Assembly: GCA_022775005.1 (NCBI GenBank)
Contig: JALFJR010000109.1
Location: forward strand, 1 to 38,848
Reading direction: 5' to 3'
From: Parabacteroides sp.
GTDB taxonomy: Bacteria > Bacteroidota > Bacteroidia > Bacteroidales > Tannerellaceae
DNA length: 38,848 nucleotides
A program made the position numbers and the translations under genes. Shown in pieces: positions 8,721-17,824 of the stretch. The notes beneath the pieces are model-generated. The model ran no database searches. It was not told the DNA's origin and saw nothing but the letters and a program-made list of their open reading frames with translations. Each line of letters begins with the position of its first letter. Positions within the stretch are counted from its first letter, which is position 1.

Positions 8721-9657
8721 TTGGATAAATAGGCTGTATCTGCTGATTCTACTGATCATGGTGAGCATTTTAGGATGTAGAGACGTAGCGCGCTACGTCT
8801 CTACCAATGATTCTACCCCTCTTCAAGTGGCATTGTTACGTGGTCCCTCTGTAATTGCTATCTCTGACTGGTTAGTCAATCCACCACAGATTGGCGGGCA
8901 AGCCGTTTTCGTGCAGGTGTTCGACTCGCCAGATCGGGTGCAAGCGGCATTGATCAAAGGAGAGGCAGACGTGGCGATGCTACCCATGATCAGTGCCGCC
9001 AACCTCTACTCGAAGGGAGTAGCCCTGCAGCTGTTAGGCTGTCCTATCTGGGGTACATTGTATATAGTGGAGCGGCAATCTATTCCTGCTAACACACCCC
9101 TACATCTTTTTGGGAGTGGCACGACCCCCGATATTTTAGCCCGTCATTACCTGCAACAGCAGAAGTTAGATTATCCGTTGAACTATACCTTGCGTACCGC
9201 TCATGAAGTGGCGGAAGGATTATTGGCCGGCAGGGTGAATCGGGCCGTCCTGGGTGAACCCTTCCTGAGCCTTGTCTTACGCAAAGACAGCAGCCTGCAC
9301 ATCACGGCAGATTTGAACCGCCTTTCTCCGCAAGACAGTGTCGGGTTCGCCCAGACAGCCATTGTCTGCACTCCCAAAGCGGAAGCATATCGAAAGGAGC
9401 TCTGCGAGGCCTTGCGCCGGAGTTGTGCTGAAACCAACGCTTCCCCAGAACGAGCCATCCAGCGTTTGGAGGAGAAACAGCTGTTCGCACCCGGAGCCTT
9501 GACCACGGAGAGTGTGCGTCGCTGCCGCATCGACTTCCGGGAGGCGACAGCGGTGGCATCTTCGATCGAGGCTTTCCTCCAGCTGATCTATACGTACGAA
9601 CCTCGTGCGCTTGGTGGTAAACTGCCCGATTCCGGGTTTATCTGCCCCGCACCATGA
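8710..9657 (+). CDS. ABC transporter substrate-binding lipoprotein (SsuA/NMT1-like)
   Basis: The protein has 315 residues. A short hydrophobic signal ends in the lipobox ILGC (Cys23), predicting a lipid-anchored periplasmic binding protein. The body resembles the aliphatic-sulfonate/thiamine-precursor binding group: PLQVALLRGPSVIAISDW near the start, then ALIKGEADVAMLPMISAANL and AGRVNRAVLGEPFLS. The stop overlaps the start of the permease-ATPase gene by 4 bp (ATGA), so the two genes form one transporter. The 5' end is odd: the start codon lies in a dispersed GA-rich repeat, and codons from the lipobox Cys to the early linker are made of a 28-bp perfect palindrome. No riboswitch was seen upstream, so the ligand (sulfonate, pyrimidine or other) is open. 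The function class is confident, the substrate is not. Confidence 0.85.
   Translation: MRNYWINRLYLLILLIMVSILGCRDVARYVSTNDSTPLQVALLRGPSVIAISDWLVNPPQIGGQAVFVQVFDSPDRVQAALIKGEADVAMLPMISAANLYSKGVALQLLGCPIWGTLYIVERQSIPANTPLHLFGSGTTPDILARHYLQQQKLDYPLNYTLRTAHEVAEGLLAGRVNRAVLGEPFLSLVLRKDSSLHITADLNRLSPQDSVGFAQTAIVCTPKAEAYRKELCEALRRSCAETNASPERAIQRLEEKQLFAPGALTTESVRRCRIDFREATAVASSIEAFLQLIYTYEPRALGGKLPDSGFICPAP
8777..8804. repeat. Perfect 28-bp palindrome inside a coding region
   Basis: The left arm GTAGAGACGTAGCG is followed immediately by its exact reverse complement, with no loop. It starts within the lipobox Cys codon (8776-8778) of the binding-protein gene and encodes the first residues of the mature lipoprotein (RDVARYVST). 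A degenerate relative appears at 38184-38208. It resembles dispersed palindromic repeats with GTAGAGAC ends that I recall from some Bacteroidetes and cyanobacteria; that link is from memory and untested. Confidence 0.9.
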
Positions 9658-11009
9658 ATCTCCGCCGCCTATTGCCCACACTGCTCTCCATTGGGCTGCT
9701 CCTGGCTGGGTGGCAGGTGGTTGCCTTATCAGCCGACCTGCCGGAGCTAATTCCCCCCCTTCCCCGGCTGTTTCAAGCATTGGTGGAACTGTGCTGCACC
9801 GCCTCTTTCTACCAGGCGGTAGCGACCACCGTCGGGCGAGGCATCGCCGGGTTGCTCTGTGCCATGCTTTGTGCCGCACTGACCGCCCTGTTGCTGGCTC
9901 GTAGCCGCTGGATGGAACAACTTTTCCGTCCCTGGCTGACGCTGCTCCGCTCCGTGCCGGTCATCTCCTTCATCCTCTTAGCCTTGATCTTCCTTGATCC
10001 AGAGCAACTACCTCTACTGATCGCATTTCTGACGCTTTATCCCTTGCTGACCGAAAACCTGACCAAAGGGCTGCAATCACTTCGATCTGACCTGAGCCGA
10101 ATGACCCATCAGTTTCAAGTGTCACCCTACAACCGCCTGACACAACTCTACTATCCGCAGCTACATCCTTTCCTATTCAGCGGACTGATCTCAGCGGCGG
10201 GATTTGGCTGGCGAGCCATCATCATGGGCGAGGCGTTGGCTCAATGCGCCTCGGGCATTGGTAGTGCCATGAAGCAAGCGCAGAACTTTTTGGATGTACC
10301 TGCGCTATTAGCTTGGACGGGGGTAGCCATTAGCGTCAGTTTCCTTACCGACAAAGGCTTGCGCCGACTGGCTCGCCTACAACCGGCTATGCGCTTCGCT
10401 GCCTCCTCACAACCGGTCGCTTATGCCCCACTACCAGCTCTCCGGTTGGAACAGGTAAGCTATCGGTATGCTATCCATCGCTTTAGCTATCAGTTTAAGT
10501 CAGGCAAGACCTACGGTATCAGTGCCCCCTCCGGTAGAGGAAAGACGACGTTGCTCCAACTGATCAGTGGAGCCTTGCAGCCTACTGAGGGCACGATCAC
10601 CCCTCGCCCCGAGGCCGTATCACAGATGTTTGAATACCCACTGTTGCTACCTCAGTTAACTGCTTTAGAGAATGTATTACTGCCGCTTGCCTCTCGCTTT
10701 GCCCGTCCGGAGGCAGAGGCGATTGCCTTGGAGATCCTTGCCCAACTGCAACTTGCTGAGCAGGCTAAGCAACGCCCCTCCACACTCAGCTATGGGCAGC
10801 AGCAACGGGTGGCACTGGCCCGTGCGCTTGCCTACCCCGCCCCACTCCTTTTGCTGGATGAGCCATTTAAAGGATGGGATGAGACACTGCGAAAAGCGGT
10901 AATTCCTTATCTTCGCGACCGGAATCGGGCCGACCGCTCCTTAGTACTCTTGGTGTCACACCAATCAACAGAGTTAGCGGAACTGGCCGACGAGGTGATT
11001 CCGCTTTGA
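9654..11009 (+). CDS. ABC transporter permease fused to its ATPase
   Basis: The protein has 451 residues and combines two usual subunits. Residues 1 to about 250 are a BPD-type permease with about six hydrophobic segments and an EAA-like loop (GWRAIIMGEALAQCASGIGS). Residues from about 260 form the nucleotide-binding domain: Walker A GRGKTT near residue 293, signature LSYGQQQ near 378, Walker B LLLLDEP near 400, and the H-loop VSHQ. The gene overlaps the binding-protein gene by 4 bp, so the transporter is a two-gene system: one lipoprotein plus a fused half-transporter that would dimerise. The sulfonate/nitrate/taurine-type family usually has separate permease and ATPase genes. No frameshift is visible; the reading frame is continuous through the linker (MRFAASSQPVAYAPLPA). 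Confidence 0.9.
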   Translation: MNLRRLLPTLLSIGLLLAGWQVVALSADLPELIPPLPRLFQALVELCCTASFYQAVATTVGRGIAGLLCAMLCAALTALLLARSRWMEQLFRPWLTLLRSVPVISFILLALIFLDPEQLPLLIAFLTLYPLLTENLTKGLQSLRSDLSRMTHQFQVSPYNRLTQLYYPQLHPFLFSGLISAAGFGWRAIIMGEALAQCASGIGSAMKQAQNFLDVPALLAWTGVAISVSFLTDKGLRRLARLQPAMRFAASSQPVAYAPLPALRLEQVSYRYAIHRFSYQFKSGKTYGISAPSGRGKTTLLQLISGALQPTEGTITPRPEAVSQMFEYPLLLPQLTALENVLLPLASRFARPEAEAIALEILAQLQLAEQAKQRPSTLSYGQQQRVALARALAYPAPLLLLDEPFKGWDETLRKAVIPYLRDRNRADRSLVLLVSHQSTELAELADEVIPL

Positions 11010-11030
11010 AATGATAACGCAAAGTCAGAC

Positions 11031-13157
11031 ATGAATAAAAAGATTTATACCTTGATTGCCCAACTCACCGGCATCACGGGACAGCAGGTCGAACAGACTA
11101 TCCAACTCTTAGAAGAGGGTGCCACCATCCCTTTCATCAGTCGCTATCGCAAAGAACGCACGGGCGGATTGGACGAGCTGCAGATAGGGGCGATCAGTGG
11201 CCTATGGGACAAACTGAATGAACTGGATAAACGCAAACAAACGATCCTGAACGCCATCGAGGAGCAGGGAAAGCTGACACCCGAACTGCGGCAACGCATC
11301 ACTGACTCGTGGGACGCAACCGAGGTGGAGGATCTTTATCTGCCCTACAAGCCTAAGCGAGTGACCCGAGCGGAGATTGCTCGACGCCGCGGATTGGAGC
11401 CGTTAGCAAAGCGATTGATGCTGCAAACGGGTGAATCGCCCGATAAAAGCGCAAAGAAGTTTGTACAGGGTGAGGTGAAAAGTATTGAGGAGGCTTTGCA
11501 AGGTGCCAGAGACATCATCGCCGAATGGATCAACGAGCATGAGCAAGCCCGCAACATCGTGCGCAAATCCTTCCAGCTTACGGCTCAGCTAACCGCTAAA
11601 GTGGTAAAAGGCAAGGAGGAAGAGGGTGTTAAATACAAGGATTACTTCGCTTTTCATGAGCCGTTGAATCGCTGCTCTTCGCATCGGTTGTTGGCCCTGC
11701 GACGAGGCGAAACTGAAGGAATCCTGCGCGTAAGTATCTCACCGGATAACGAGGGTTGCCTCTCTCGATTGCACCGACGTTTTATCAAGGGGCATGGCGA
11801 GGATGCACAGCAGGTGACTATGGCTGTGGAGGACGCTTTCAAGCGACTACTCAAACCGGCTATCGAGACGGAGTTTGCCAACCAGAGCAAGGCGAAAGCG
11901 GATGCGGAGGCAATACGGGTCTTTTCGGCCAACCTCAGGCAGCTGTTGCTCGCTCCTCCTTTGGGACAAAAGCGAGTGTTAGGTATTGACCCGGGATTCC
12001 GCACCGGCTGCAAGGTGGTTTGCTTAGACGCACAGGGGACGCTGTTGCATTATGAGGCGATCTTCCCGCATGCCCCGCAGAACCAACAGGGTCGGGCAGC
12101 GGCCAAAGTGGCACAGTTCGTGGCCACTTACGACATCGAGGCGATAGCTATCGGCAACGGCACGGCCAGCCGGGAGACGGAGCAATTCATCACCTCTATC
12201 CGTTTCGATCGGAAGGTGCAGGTATTCGTGGTGAGTGAAAATGGCGCCTCGATCTATTCCGCCTCCAAGATCGCCCGAGAGGAGTTTCCGGATTATGACG
12301 TAACCGTGCGGGGAGCGGTCAGCATTGGCCGTCGTCTGATGGATCCATTGGCGGAGCTGGTCAAGATCGACCCGAAGAGCATCGGTGTCGGACAGTATCA
12401 ACATGACATAGATCAGACCGCACTGAAGAAGAGTCTTGACCAAACCGTGGAGCTGTGCGTCAACTTAGTTGGCGTAAACGTGAACACCGCCAGCAAGCAC
12501 CTGCTGACCTACGTTTCCGGATTGGGTCCAACCTTAGCACAGAATATTGTCAACTATCGAACGGAACATGGTCCGTTCCGCTCTCGCCGAGCGTTGATGG
12601 AAGTACCTCGCATGGGAGCGAAAGCTTTTGAGCAAAGCGCAGGCTTCCTACGCATCCCCAACGGAGAAAATCCCTTGGATAACTCCGCAGTGCATCCTGA
12701 GAGTTACCCGATTGTAGAGCGCATGGCCAAGGATTTGGGATGTACAGTAAAAGAGCTGATCGAGCAGAAGGAGCTGAAACGGAAACTGAATTTAGCGCAT
12801 TACCAAACGGCAGAGGTAGGCATGCCTACGCTCAACGACATCATGGCGGAGTTAGACAAACCGGGCCGTGACCCACGGCAAACCATCAAGGTATTCGCAT
12901 TCGATCCGAACGTGAAGCGCATTGAAGATTTGCATGAGGGACAAGTATTACCTGGCATCGTAACCAATATCACCGATTTCGGCTGTTTTGTGGATATCGG
13001 CATCAAGGAGAATGGTTTAGTGCACATCTCTGAGCTGGCTGATCAATATGTGAGCGACCCCTCGTCGGTAGTCTCGCTGCATCAGCATGTGGAGGTCAGA
13101 GTGTTGCATGTGGATCTTGCTCGCAAACGTATTCAATTATCCATGAAAGGAGTATAA
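11031..13157 (+). CDS. tex: Tex-family S1 RNA-binding transcription accessory protein
   Basis: The protein has 708 residues, close to the usual Tex length. In order: the N-terminal helical Tex region (IPFISRYRKERTGGLDELQI near residues 35-55), a YqgF/RNase H-like domain (RVLGIDPGFRTGCKVV from about 316), tandem helix-hairpin-helix segments (LLTYVSGLGPTLAQNIVNYR, about 485-555), and a C-terminal S1 domain (GQVLPGIVTNITDFGCFVDI to the end). Tex binds nucleic acid and affects transcription in bacteria; its exact role in Bacteroidetes is not established here. It starts 21 bp after the ABC gene and ends 5 bp before the deacylase gene, so it is probably transcribed with both. Confidence 0.97.
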   Translation: MNKKIYTLIAQLTGITGQQVEQTIQLLEEGATIPFISRYRKERTGGLDELQIGAISGLWDKLNELDKRKQTILNAIEEQGKLTPELRQRITDSWDATEVEDLYLPYKPKRVTRAEIARRRGLEPLAKRLMLQTGESPDKSAKKFVQGEVKSIEEALQGARDIIAEWINEHEQARNIVRKSFQLTAQLTAKVVKGKEEEGVKYKDYFAFHEPLNRCSSHRLLALRRGETEGILRVSISPDNEGCLSRLHRRFIKGHGEDAQQVTMAVEDAFKRLLKPAIETEFANQSKAKADAEAIRVFSANLRQLLLAPPLGQKRVLGIDPGFRTGCKVVCLDAQGTLLHYEAIFPHAPQNQQGRAAAKVAQFVATYDIEAIAIGNGTASRETEQFITSIRFDRKVQVFVVSENGASIYSASKIAREEFPDYDVTVRGAVSIGRRLMDPLAELVKIDPKSIGVGQYQHDIDQTALKKSLDQTVELCVNLVGVNVNTASKHLLTYVSGLGPTLAQNIVNYRTEHGPFRSRRALMEVPRMGAKAFEQSAGFLRIPNGENPLDNSAVHPESYPIVERMAKDLGCTVKELIEQKELKRKLNLAHYQTAEVGMPTLNDIMAELDKPGRDPRQTIKVFAFDPNVKRIEDLHEGQVLPGIVTNITDFGCFVDIGIKENGLVHISELADQYVSDPSSVVSLHQHVEVRVLHVDLARKRIQLSMKGV

Positions 13158-13162
13158 CCAAC

Positions 13163-13642
13163 ATGAAAGAAAAAATCAACAAAACCAATGTGGCTCGCCT
13201 GCTCGACAAGGCGAAAGTGCCCTATACATTAGTCCCCTACGAGGTGGACGAGAATGACTTGAGTGCTACCCATGTGGCAGAGCAATTAGGCGAGGACATC
13301 GCCCAAGTGTTCAAGACCCTGGTATTGCATGGCGAGAAGAGCGGCTATTTCGTCTGCGTCATTCCCGGCGGTGAGGAGGTCGATCTGAAGAAAGCGGCTA
13401 AGGTTTCTGGCAACAAGAAGTGTGAGTTGATTCCTATGAAGGAGCTACTTCCCTTGACCGGTTACATTCGGGGTGGCTGCTCTCCCATTGGCATGAAGAA
13501 ACATTTCCCCACCTACCTGCATAACACCGCTCCCACGTTCGAGCACATCTATGTCAGTGCTGGTCAGCGAGGCTTGCAAGTCAAGCTCTCCCCCACCGAT
13601 CTGATCCGGGAGGCACAAGCGGAAGTGGCAGATTTATGTTAA
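13163..13642 (+). CDS. ybaK: YbaK/EbsC-type Cys-tRNA(Pro) deacylase
   Basis: The protein has 159 residues, typical for the free-standing YbaK family, which hydrolyses cysteine mischarged on tRNA(Pro). Family features include the N-terminal helix NVARLLDKAKVPYTLVPYEV, the conserved QVFKTLVL segment, VCVIPGGEEVDLKKAAK with the lysine pair, and the GYIRGGCSPIGMKK loop. It follows tex by 5 bp, so it is almost certainly in the same transcript. No oddities were seen. Confidence 0.95.
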   Translation: MKEKINKTNVARLLDKAKVPYTLVPYEVDENDLSATHVAEQLGEDIAQVFKTLVLHGEKSGYFVCVIPGGEEVDLKKAAKVSGNKKCELIPMKELLPLTGYIRGGCSPIGMKKHFPTYLHNTAPTFEHIYVSAGQRGLQVKLSPTDLIREAQAEVADLC

Positions 13643-13669
13643 ACGAAGAATCACGGTAAACAGGTAAAT

Positions 13670-14503
13670 ATGAAAAAGATAGTAATGAGCGCTATGGCAG
13701 TGATAGCGCTAACTGGCTGCGTAAGCCAAAAGAAGTACATGATTGCGGAGAGTGGCCGATTGGACGCACTTAGTCAAGTGGCTGCTTTGGAAGGAAAACT
13801 GGAGGATTGCTACAGCAACTCCGATCAACTCAGCCAGCGGCTCACTGCCTTGCTGAAAGACACCACGCATCTGGGCAGTGAACTCAGGAACTACAAGAGC
13901 CTACTCAACTCCAACCTGGGGGAGCAGGACAAGCTCAACGCCTTGCTTGGCGAGAAGATGAAGGAGTTGGAGGAACGGGAGCAGACGATTAATGAGCTGC
14001 AAGACATGATCGCCAGTCAACAACGACGGGTACAGGAGATTCTGGGCAGCGTGAAAGACGCACTCCTGGGTTTCAGCAACGAGGAGCTAACCATCAGCGA
14101 GAAGAATGGAAAGATCTACATCGCCATGTCAGATAAACTGCTGTTCACCTCCGGCAGTGCCAAGGTGGACAAGCGTGGCGAGCAGGCTTTGGCCCAACTG
14201 GCCGAGGTGCTCAACAAGCAAACAGACATTGACATCTCCATCGAGGGGCACACGGACAGCAAGCCGATCCACACAGCCCAATTCAGCGACAACTGGGATT
14301 TGAGCGTGATCCGAGCCACCTCAGTAGTGCGGATCCTGACACAGAAATACAATGTCAGCCCCTTACAGATTCAGCCCTCCGGCCGTGGTGAGTTCATGCC
14401 TATCGCAGACAATGAGTCCGTAGAGGGTCGGGCGAAGAACCGCCGCACGGAGATCATCATCGCCCCGAAGCTGGATAAGCTCTACCAGATCCTCCAACAA
14501 TAG
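13670..14503 (+). CDS. OmpA-family lipoprotein with coiled-coil stalk
   Basis: The protein has 277 residues. A lipoprotein signal ends at Cys17 (ALTGC), which should anchor the protein in the outer membrane. Residues of about 25-130 form a heptad-rich coiled coil (ALEGKLEDCYSNSDQLSQRL to NELQDMIASQQRRVQEIL). Residues of about 150-265 are an OmpA peptidoglycan-binding domain (ISIEGHTDSKPIHTAQFSDN, then GRAKNRRTEIII). The likely role is tethering the outer membrane to peptidoglycan across the periplasm. It lies 27 bp after ybaK at the end of the plus-strand run and meets the EamA gene tail-to-tail with one base between the two stop codons. Confidence 0.93.
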   Translation: MKKIVMSAMAVIALTGCVSQKKYMIAESGRLDALSQVAALEGKLEDCYSNSDQLSQRLTALLKDTTHLGSELRNYKSLLNSNLGEQDKLNALLGEKMKELEEREQTINELQDMIASQQRRVQEILGSVKDALLGFSNEELTISEKNGKIYIAMSDKLLFTSGSAKVDKRGEQALAQLAEVLNKQTDIDISIEGHTDSKPIHTAQFSDNWDLSVIRATSVVRILTQKYNVSPLQIQPSGRGEFMPIADNESVEGRAKNRRTEIIIAPKLDKLYQILQQ

Positions 14504-14504
14504 C

Positions 14505-15431
14505 TCAGAGAAAGAAGAGCGAGACGCCAATCACGCTGATCACCGCTCCGATTACCTCCTTCCATGAGGCACGCTGATGGAACAGCCAATAAGCGGGCGC
14601 TATGATGAAGATAGGAGTCAGGGCCATCAGCGTGGAGGCGATTCCGGCCTCTGTATATTGCACCGCCATCAAGGAGAGCGAGACACCTATGAAAGGCCCT
14701 GTAATCGTGGCAAGCAACATGGCTCCCATTCCCTTTCGATCACGCATCACAACAGGCATCGTATGAAACTGCCGACGAATCGCCATCACGCAAAGGAATC
14801 CCACAGCCCCGGTAATCGCCCGGATGAAGGTAGAGGCAAATGGCAATAGCATCGCCTCCGTCTCGGTAGCTCTAACAGGCAAGATATAATAGTTCATGCC
14901 CACCTTGCTCAACACCAGGCCCACACCCTGCCCGATGCCGGCACCAATGCCAAAGAGCACACCCTGCCAAGGTAACTTCAAGGTCAGTTTATGATGTCCC
15001 CCTTTATTAAGTACCGAGATGCCTATACCGGTCAAGGTCACTGCCATGCCCAACACCGCTTGCAACGAGAGTTGCTCGCCCAGGATAAACCAACCCGCAA
15101 TGGCTGCGGCTACAGGTGCCAGCGTCATAAAGAGTTGACCAAAGCGGGCGCCAATCCACAGATAGGAATTGAAGAGGCAATAATCGCCCAGCACGTAACC
15201 TACGAAACCAGATAAGGAGAGCCAAAACCAGGCTTTACCTCCGGCACCAACCGGGAAGCAACAGCCCGTAAACGCCCATAGTGTCAGCGAGAGCATGACT
15301 AATGAGAGCACCATGCGGAAAACGTTCAGCTGCAACGAGCCGATACGCTTACTGGCCACCTCCGCACTTAAAGCGGTGACTGTCCAAGAGACAGCCACCG
15401 CCAAAGCTATTGTTTCACCTAAATAGTTCAT
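14505..15431 (-). CDS. EamA/DMT-family inner-membrane transporter
   Basis: The protein has 308 residues with about ten hydrophobic segments in two similar halves, the drug/metabolite transporter pattern. Recognisable parts are the N-terminal LGETIALAVAVSWTVTALSA, the first-half end GWFILGEQLSLQAVLGMAVT and the second-half end YWLFHQRASWKEVIGAVISV, which are the paired EamA repeat ends. The exported compound cannot be told. Its start codon overlaps the stop codon of the upstream GH3 gene by 4 bp, which suggests translational coupling, although the two functions have no obvious link. Confidence 0.92.
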   Translation of the reverse strand: MNYLGETIALAVAVSWTVTALSAEVASKRIGSLQLNVFRMVLSLVMLSLTLWAFTGCCFPVGAGGKAWFWLSLSGFVGYVLGDYCLFNSYLWIGARFGQLFMTLAPVAAAIAGWFILGEQLSLQAVLGMAVTLTGIGISVLNKGGHHKLTLKLPWQGVLFGIGAGIGQGVGLVLSKVGMNYYILPVRATETEAMLLPFASTFIRAITGAVGFLCVMAIRRQFHTMPVVMRDRKGMGAMLLATITGPFIGVSLSLMAVQYTEAGIASTLMALTPIFIIAPAYWLFHQRASWKEVIGAVISVIGVSLFFL

Positions 15432-17761
15432 TTGTATTTCGCCACACGCTCGTCGTCAATCTTGCCTTTCCAGTTCATGCCAAAGGCGAAGTCGTAAGTG
15501 TTGCCCTCGCTATCAGTGTAGCAACGCATATCGCGCGGCACATCCTCAGCCTGCTCTTCCACCGTGCGCATGTCAGCCGGCATCTGCAACGGCAGGAGCG
15601 CCGACGGTTCAGCCTTTCCGCTTACGATGTCGAGCACAGCCTGATTCTGCACGTTGAAGTTGACCAAAATGGCGTCAGCCACTCCCTCAAATTCAGAGAA
15701 GATTGTCGGCTTATCCATCTCCAAAGAAACAATCACCGGCTTGTTGCCCATCTTTGTCCGTGTCTCTAACACGCATTCCATATCCTTCTTGTTGAAGGTC
15801 TTGACGGTCTTGCCCTTGTAAGAACGGTTGGTGAAGTTCTCAAACGGGTCGCCTCCTGCCAAGCTGGTAGCTCGGGCATAGGTAGCCGTGTAATCGTTAT
15901 ACTGCAAACTGATCGGCATGTAGCCATTGCCACCCTTCTCCCGATCGGCCTTGTCATAACCTACACCGCTGTTCGGACTGCTCATGAATACCAAAGCGAA
16001 GTCAGCCGCATCAGGATTATCCACCGGCGTGAAATACTTACGCACCAGATCCAAGTTCACCGGATCCTCCATGTGTGCCTCGCTGGTCGTACCAAAGAAG
16101 CCCACCACTGCCGGATAGTAACGACGAGGAATATAGACCTTTTTCTTCTCAGCCATGGGCAACACGTTACCCTTGTTCTTCAGCATCACGATGGAAGCCA
16201 ACTGCGCCTCGTATGCCTCTTTCATGAACTCCGGGCAACCCACGGTTTTCGCTGTCTCCTCCGGATCGAGGTAAGGATTCTCGAAGAGTCCCGTACGGAA
16301 GATATTGGTTAACAGACGTACGGCAGAAGCCTCAAAACGCTCACGCATAGCCTCCTCGCCCATTTCCTTCACGCCCATCTGATAGGCTTCCAGCACCGGA
16401 CCTTTGTCATTATTTCCACCAAACTGATCCACGCCGGCCTGCAAGATGCGATAGTGACGCTCAGCCACGGAAAGTGTCTCCGCACCCCAAGGCTTTCCGG
16501 CGAAAGTCTCCACGCCAGTCTCATCGCCCGTAATGCCCCAGTCGGTACATACCACGCCGTCGTAACCATATTGCCCACGCAGCTGATCAGTGATCAAGTG
16601 ATGGTTGTAGCTATTAGCGATGTCCTCGCCATCCGGATTCATGCCGACAGAAATTGTATAGTAAGGCATAACGGCAGAGGCTTTCTGCGTAGCGCCATCG
16701 AGCTTGAAAGCGCCCTCTACGAAAGGTTTCTTCTGCATCTCGATGTTCTTGCCCGGATAAACCGCATATTTACCATAGCCATAGTGCGCGTCGCGTCCAC
16801 CCTCGCCTGAGCCACCGCCCGGCCAGTGCTTCACCATGGCGTTCACGCTCTGGAAGCCCCAGCCATCACGCAGCTCCTTGTCGCCTGAAGAGGTTTGAAA
16901 ACCATCCACATAAGCCCGAGCCATATCCGTAGCCAAATCAACATCCTCTCCAAACGTACCGTTCACACGGCTCCAACGGGGATCCGTAGCCATATCGACC
17001 TGCGGAGAGAGTGCCGTAGCAATACCTAACGCCCGATACTCGATGGAGGCAATCTCGCCAAAACGCTTCACCACTTCCGGACGGAAAGTCGCCGCCAAAC
17101 CTAAGCTACCCGGCCACAAAGAGATCTGTCCACCACTGCCGTAGTTATACTCCGTGTTGGCTTGCGTGCCATGACGAGGGTCAGAACTGTTATTGGCAGG
17201 AATGCCATGACCGATGCCCTCCACCAAAGCCTGCACATTGTTGTTCCAACGAGCAACCACTTCCGGGCTTTGCACACGCGTCACCAAGACGTGGCGCACG
17301 TTATCCTCTACCAAGAACTTCCGTTGAGCATCTGACAGATCTGACGGTGCCGCACCACTCTCGTCAAACGGTTTGCCATTATACGTGGAAGCACCAAAGC
17401 CTTTTGAGGCACCAGGAATAGACTGGTGAGCACTATACAGCATCAAACCTGCGATCTCATCTACGGAAAGTTGTGCTGCCAAGTCTGCCGAACGCTCCTC
17501 AGGGGTCAAACGCCAATCCTCATAAGGATCGAGTTTGCCATCACGGTTCAAATCCTTGAAAGCAAAGCCATCAACGGTTAACAACTGCACGCCCGAAGTA
17601 GCGGAATAACCCAACGTTGGACCGCCGGGCTGCGTGACGATACGGATGGAGTCTTTCTCCACTTCGCTCCATTTCTGGCCACCGCAAGCGGTAGCCGTGA
17701 GCAATAGGGCTCCCCCTAACAACAAGTGGGTTGGCCTAAAAGAATCAAGTTTATTACACAT
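15428..17761 (-). CDS. GH3 beta-glycosidase lipoprotein
   Basis: The protein has 777 residues with a lipobox Cys at residue 26 (LTATAC), so it is membrane-anchored. An EF-hand-like calcium loop is visible at residues 70-81 (DLNRDGKLDPYE). The GH3 TIM barrel contains the catalytic nucleophile Asp407 in the motif VVCTDWG, and HWPGGGSGEGGRDAHYG is the KH-type substrate loop variant. The C-terminal alpha/beta domain follows (YYPAVVGFFGTTSEA onward). GH3 enzymes retain configuration and release glucose, xylose or related sugars from non-reducing ends; the specificity is not readable. Upstream is a cytidylate-kinase-like gene, and the intervening hairpin repeat may reduce read-through. The downstream EamA gene overlaps by 4 bp. 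Confidence 0.93.
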   Translation of the reverse strand: MCNKLDSFRPTHLLLGGALLLTATACGGQKWSEVEKDSIRIVTQPGGPTLGYSATSGVQLLTVDGFAFKDLNRDGKLDPYEDWRLTPEERSADLAAQLSVDEIAGLMLYSAHQSIPGASKGFGASTYNGKPFDESGAAPSDLSDAQRKFLVEDNVRHVLVTRVQSPEVVARWNNNVQALVEGIGHGIPANNSSDPRHGTQANTEYNYGSGGQISLWPGSLGLAATFRPEVVKRFGEIASIEYRALGIATALSPQVDMATDPRWSRVNGTFGEDVDLATDMARAYVDGFQTSSGDKELRDGWGFQSVNAMVKHWPGGGSGEGGRDAHYGYGKYAVYPGKNIEMQKKPFVEGAFKLDGATQKASAVMPYYTISVGMNPDGEDIANSYNHHLITDQLRGQYGYDGVVCTDWGITGDETGVETFAGKPWGAETLSVAERHYRILQAGVDQFGGNNDKGPVLEAYQMGVKEMGEEAMRERFEASAVRLLTNIFRTGLFENPYLDPEETAKTVGCPEFMKEAYEAQLASIVMLKNKGNVLPMAEKKKVYIPRRYYPAVVGFFGTTSEAHMEDPVNLDLVRKYFTPVDNPDAADFALVFMSSPNSGVGYDKADREKGGNGYMPISLQYNDYTATYARATSLAGGDPFENFTNRSYKGKTVKTFNKKDMECVLETRTKMGNKPVIVSLEMDKPTIFSEFEGVADAILVNFNVQNQAVLDIVSGKAEPSALLPLQMPADMRTVEEQAEDVPRDMRCYTDSEGNTYDFAFGMNWKGKIDDERVAKYK

Positions 17762-17775
17762 ATATTTATTTTATT

Positions 17776-17820
17776 GAGGAATTAGGAATGAGGATTTTTT
17801 TAATTCCTCACTCCTAATTC
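17776..17820 (-). repeat. Stop-codon-associated dispersed repeat, copy 2 (hairpin form)
   Basis: Read on the minus strand, this element begins 4 nt after the cytidylate-kinase-like stop codon with GAATTAGGAGTGAGGAATT. An A-run and an inverted imperfect copy follow, so the RNA would form a long A/T-rich hairpin. It may act as a terminator between that gene and the GH3 gene. Related copies follow the stop codons at 8688, 25046 and 27406. Confidence 0.75.
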
Positions 17821-17824
17821 ATAA

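Noticed and set aside
9277-9879. Open frames opposite the ABC transporter genes
   Set aside because: The plus-strand lipoprotein and permease are well supported; the antisense frames are Arg/Trp/Ser-rich without domains.
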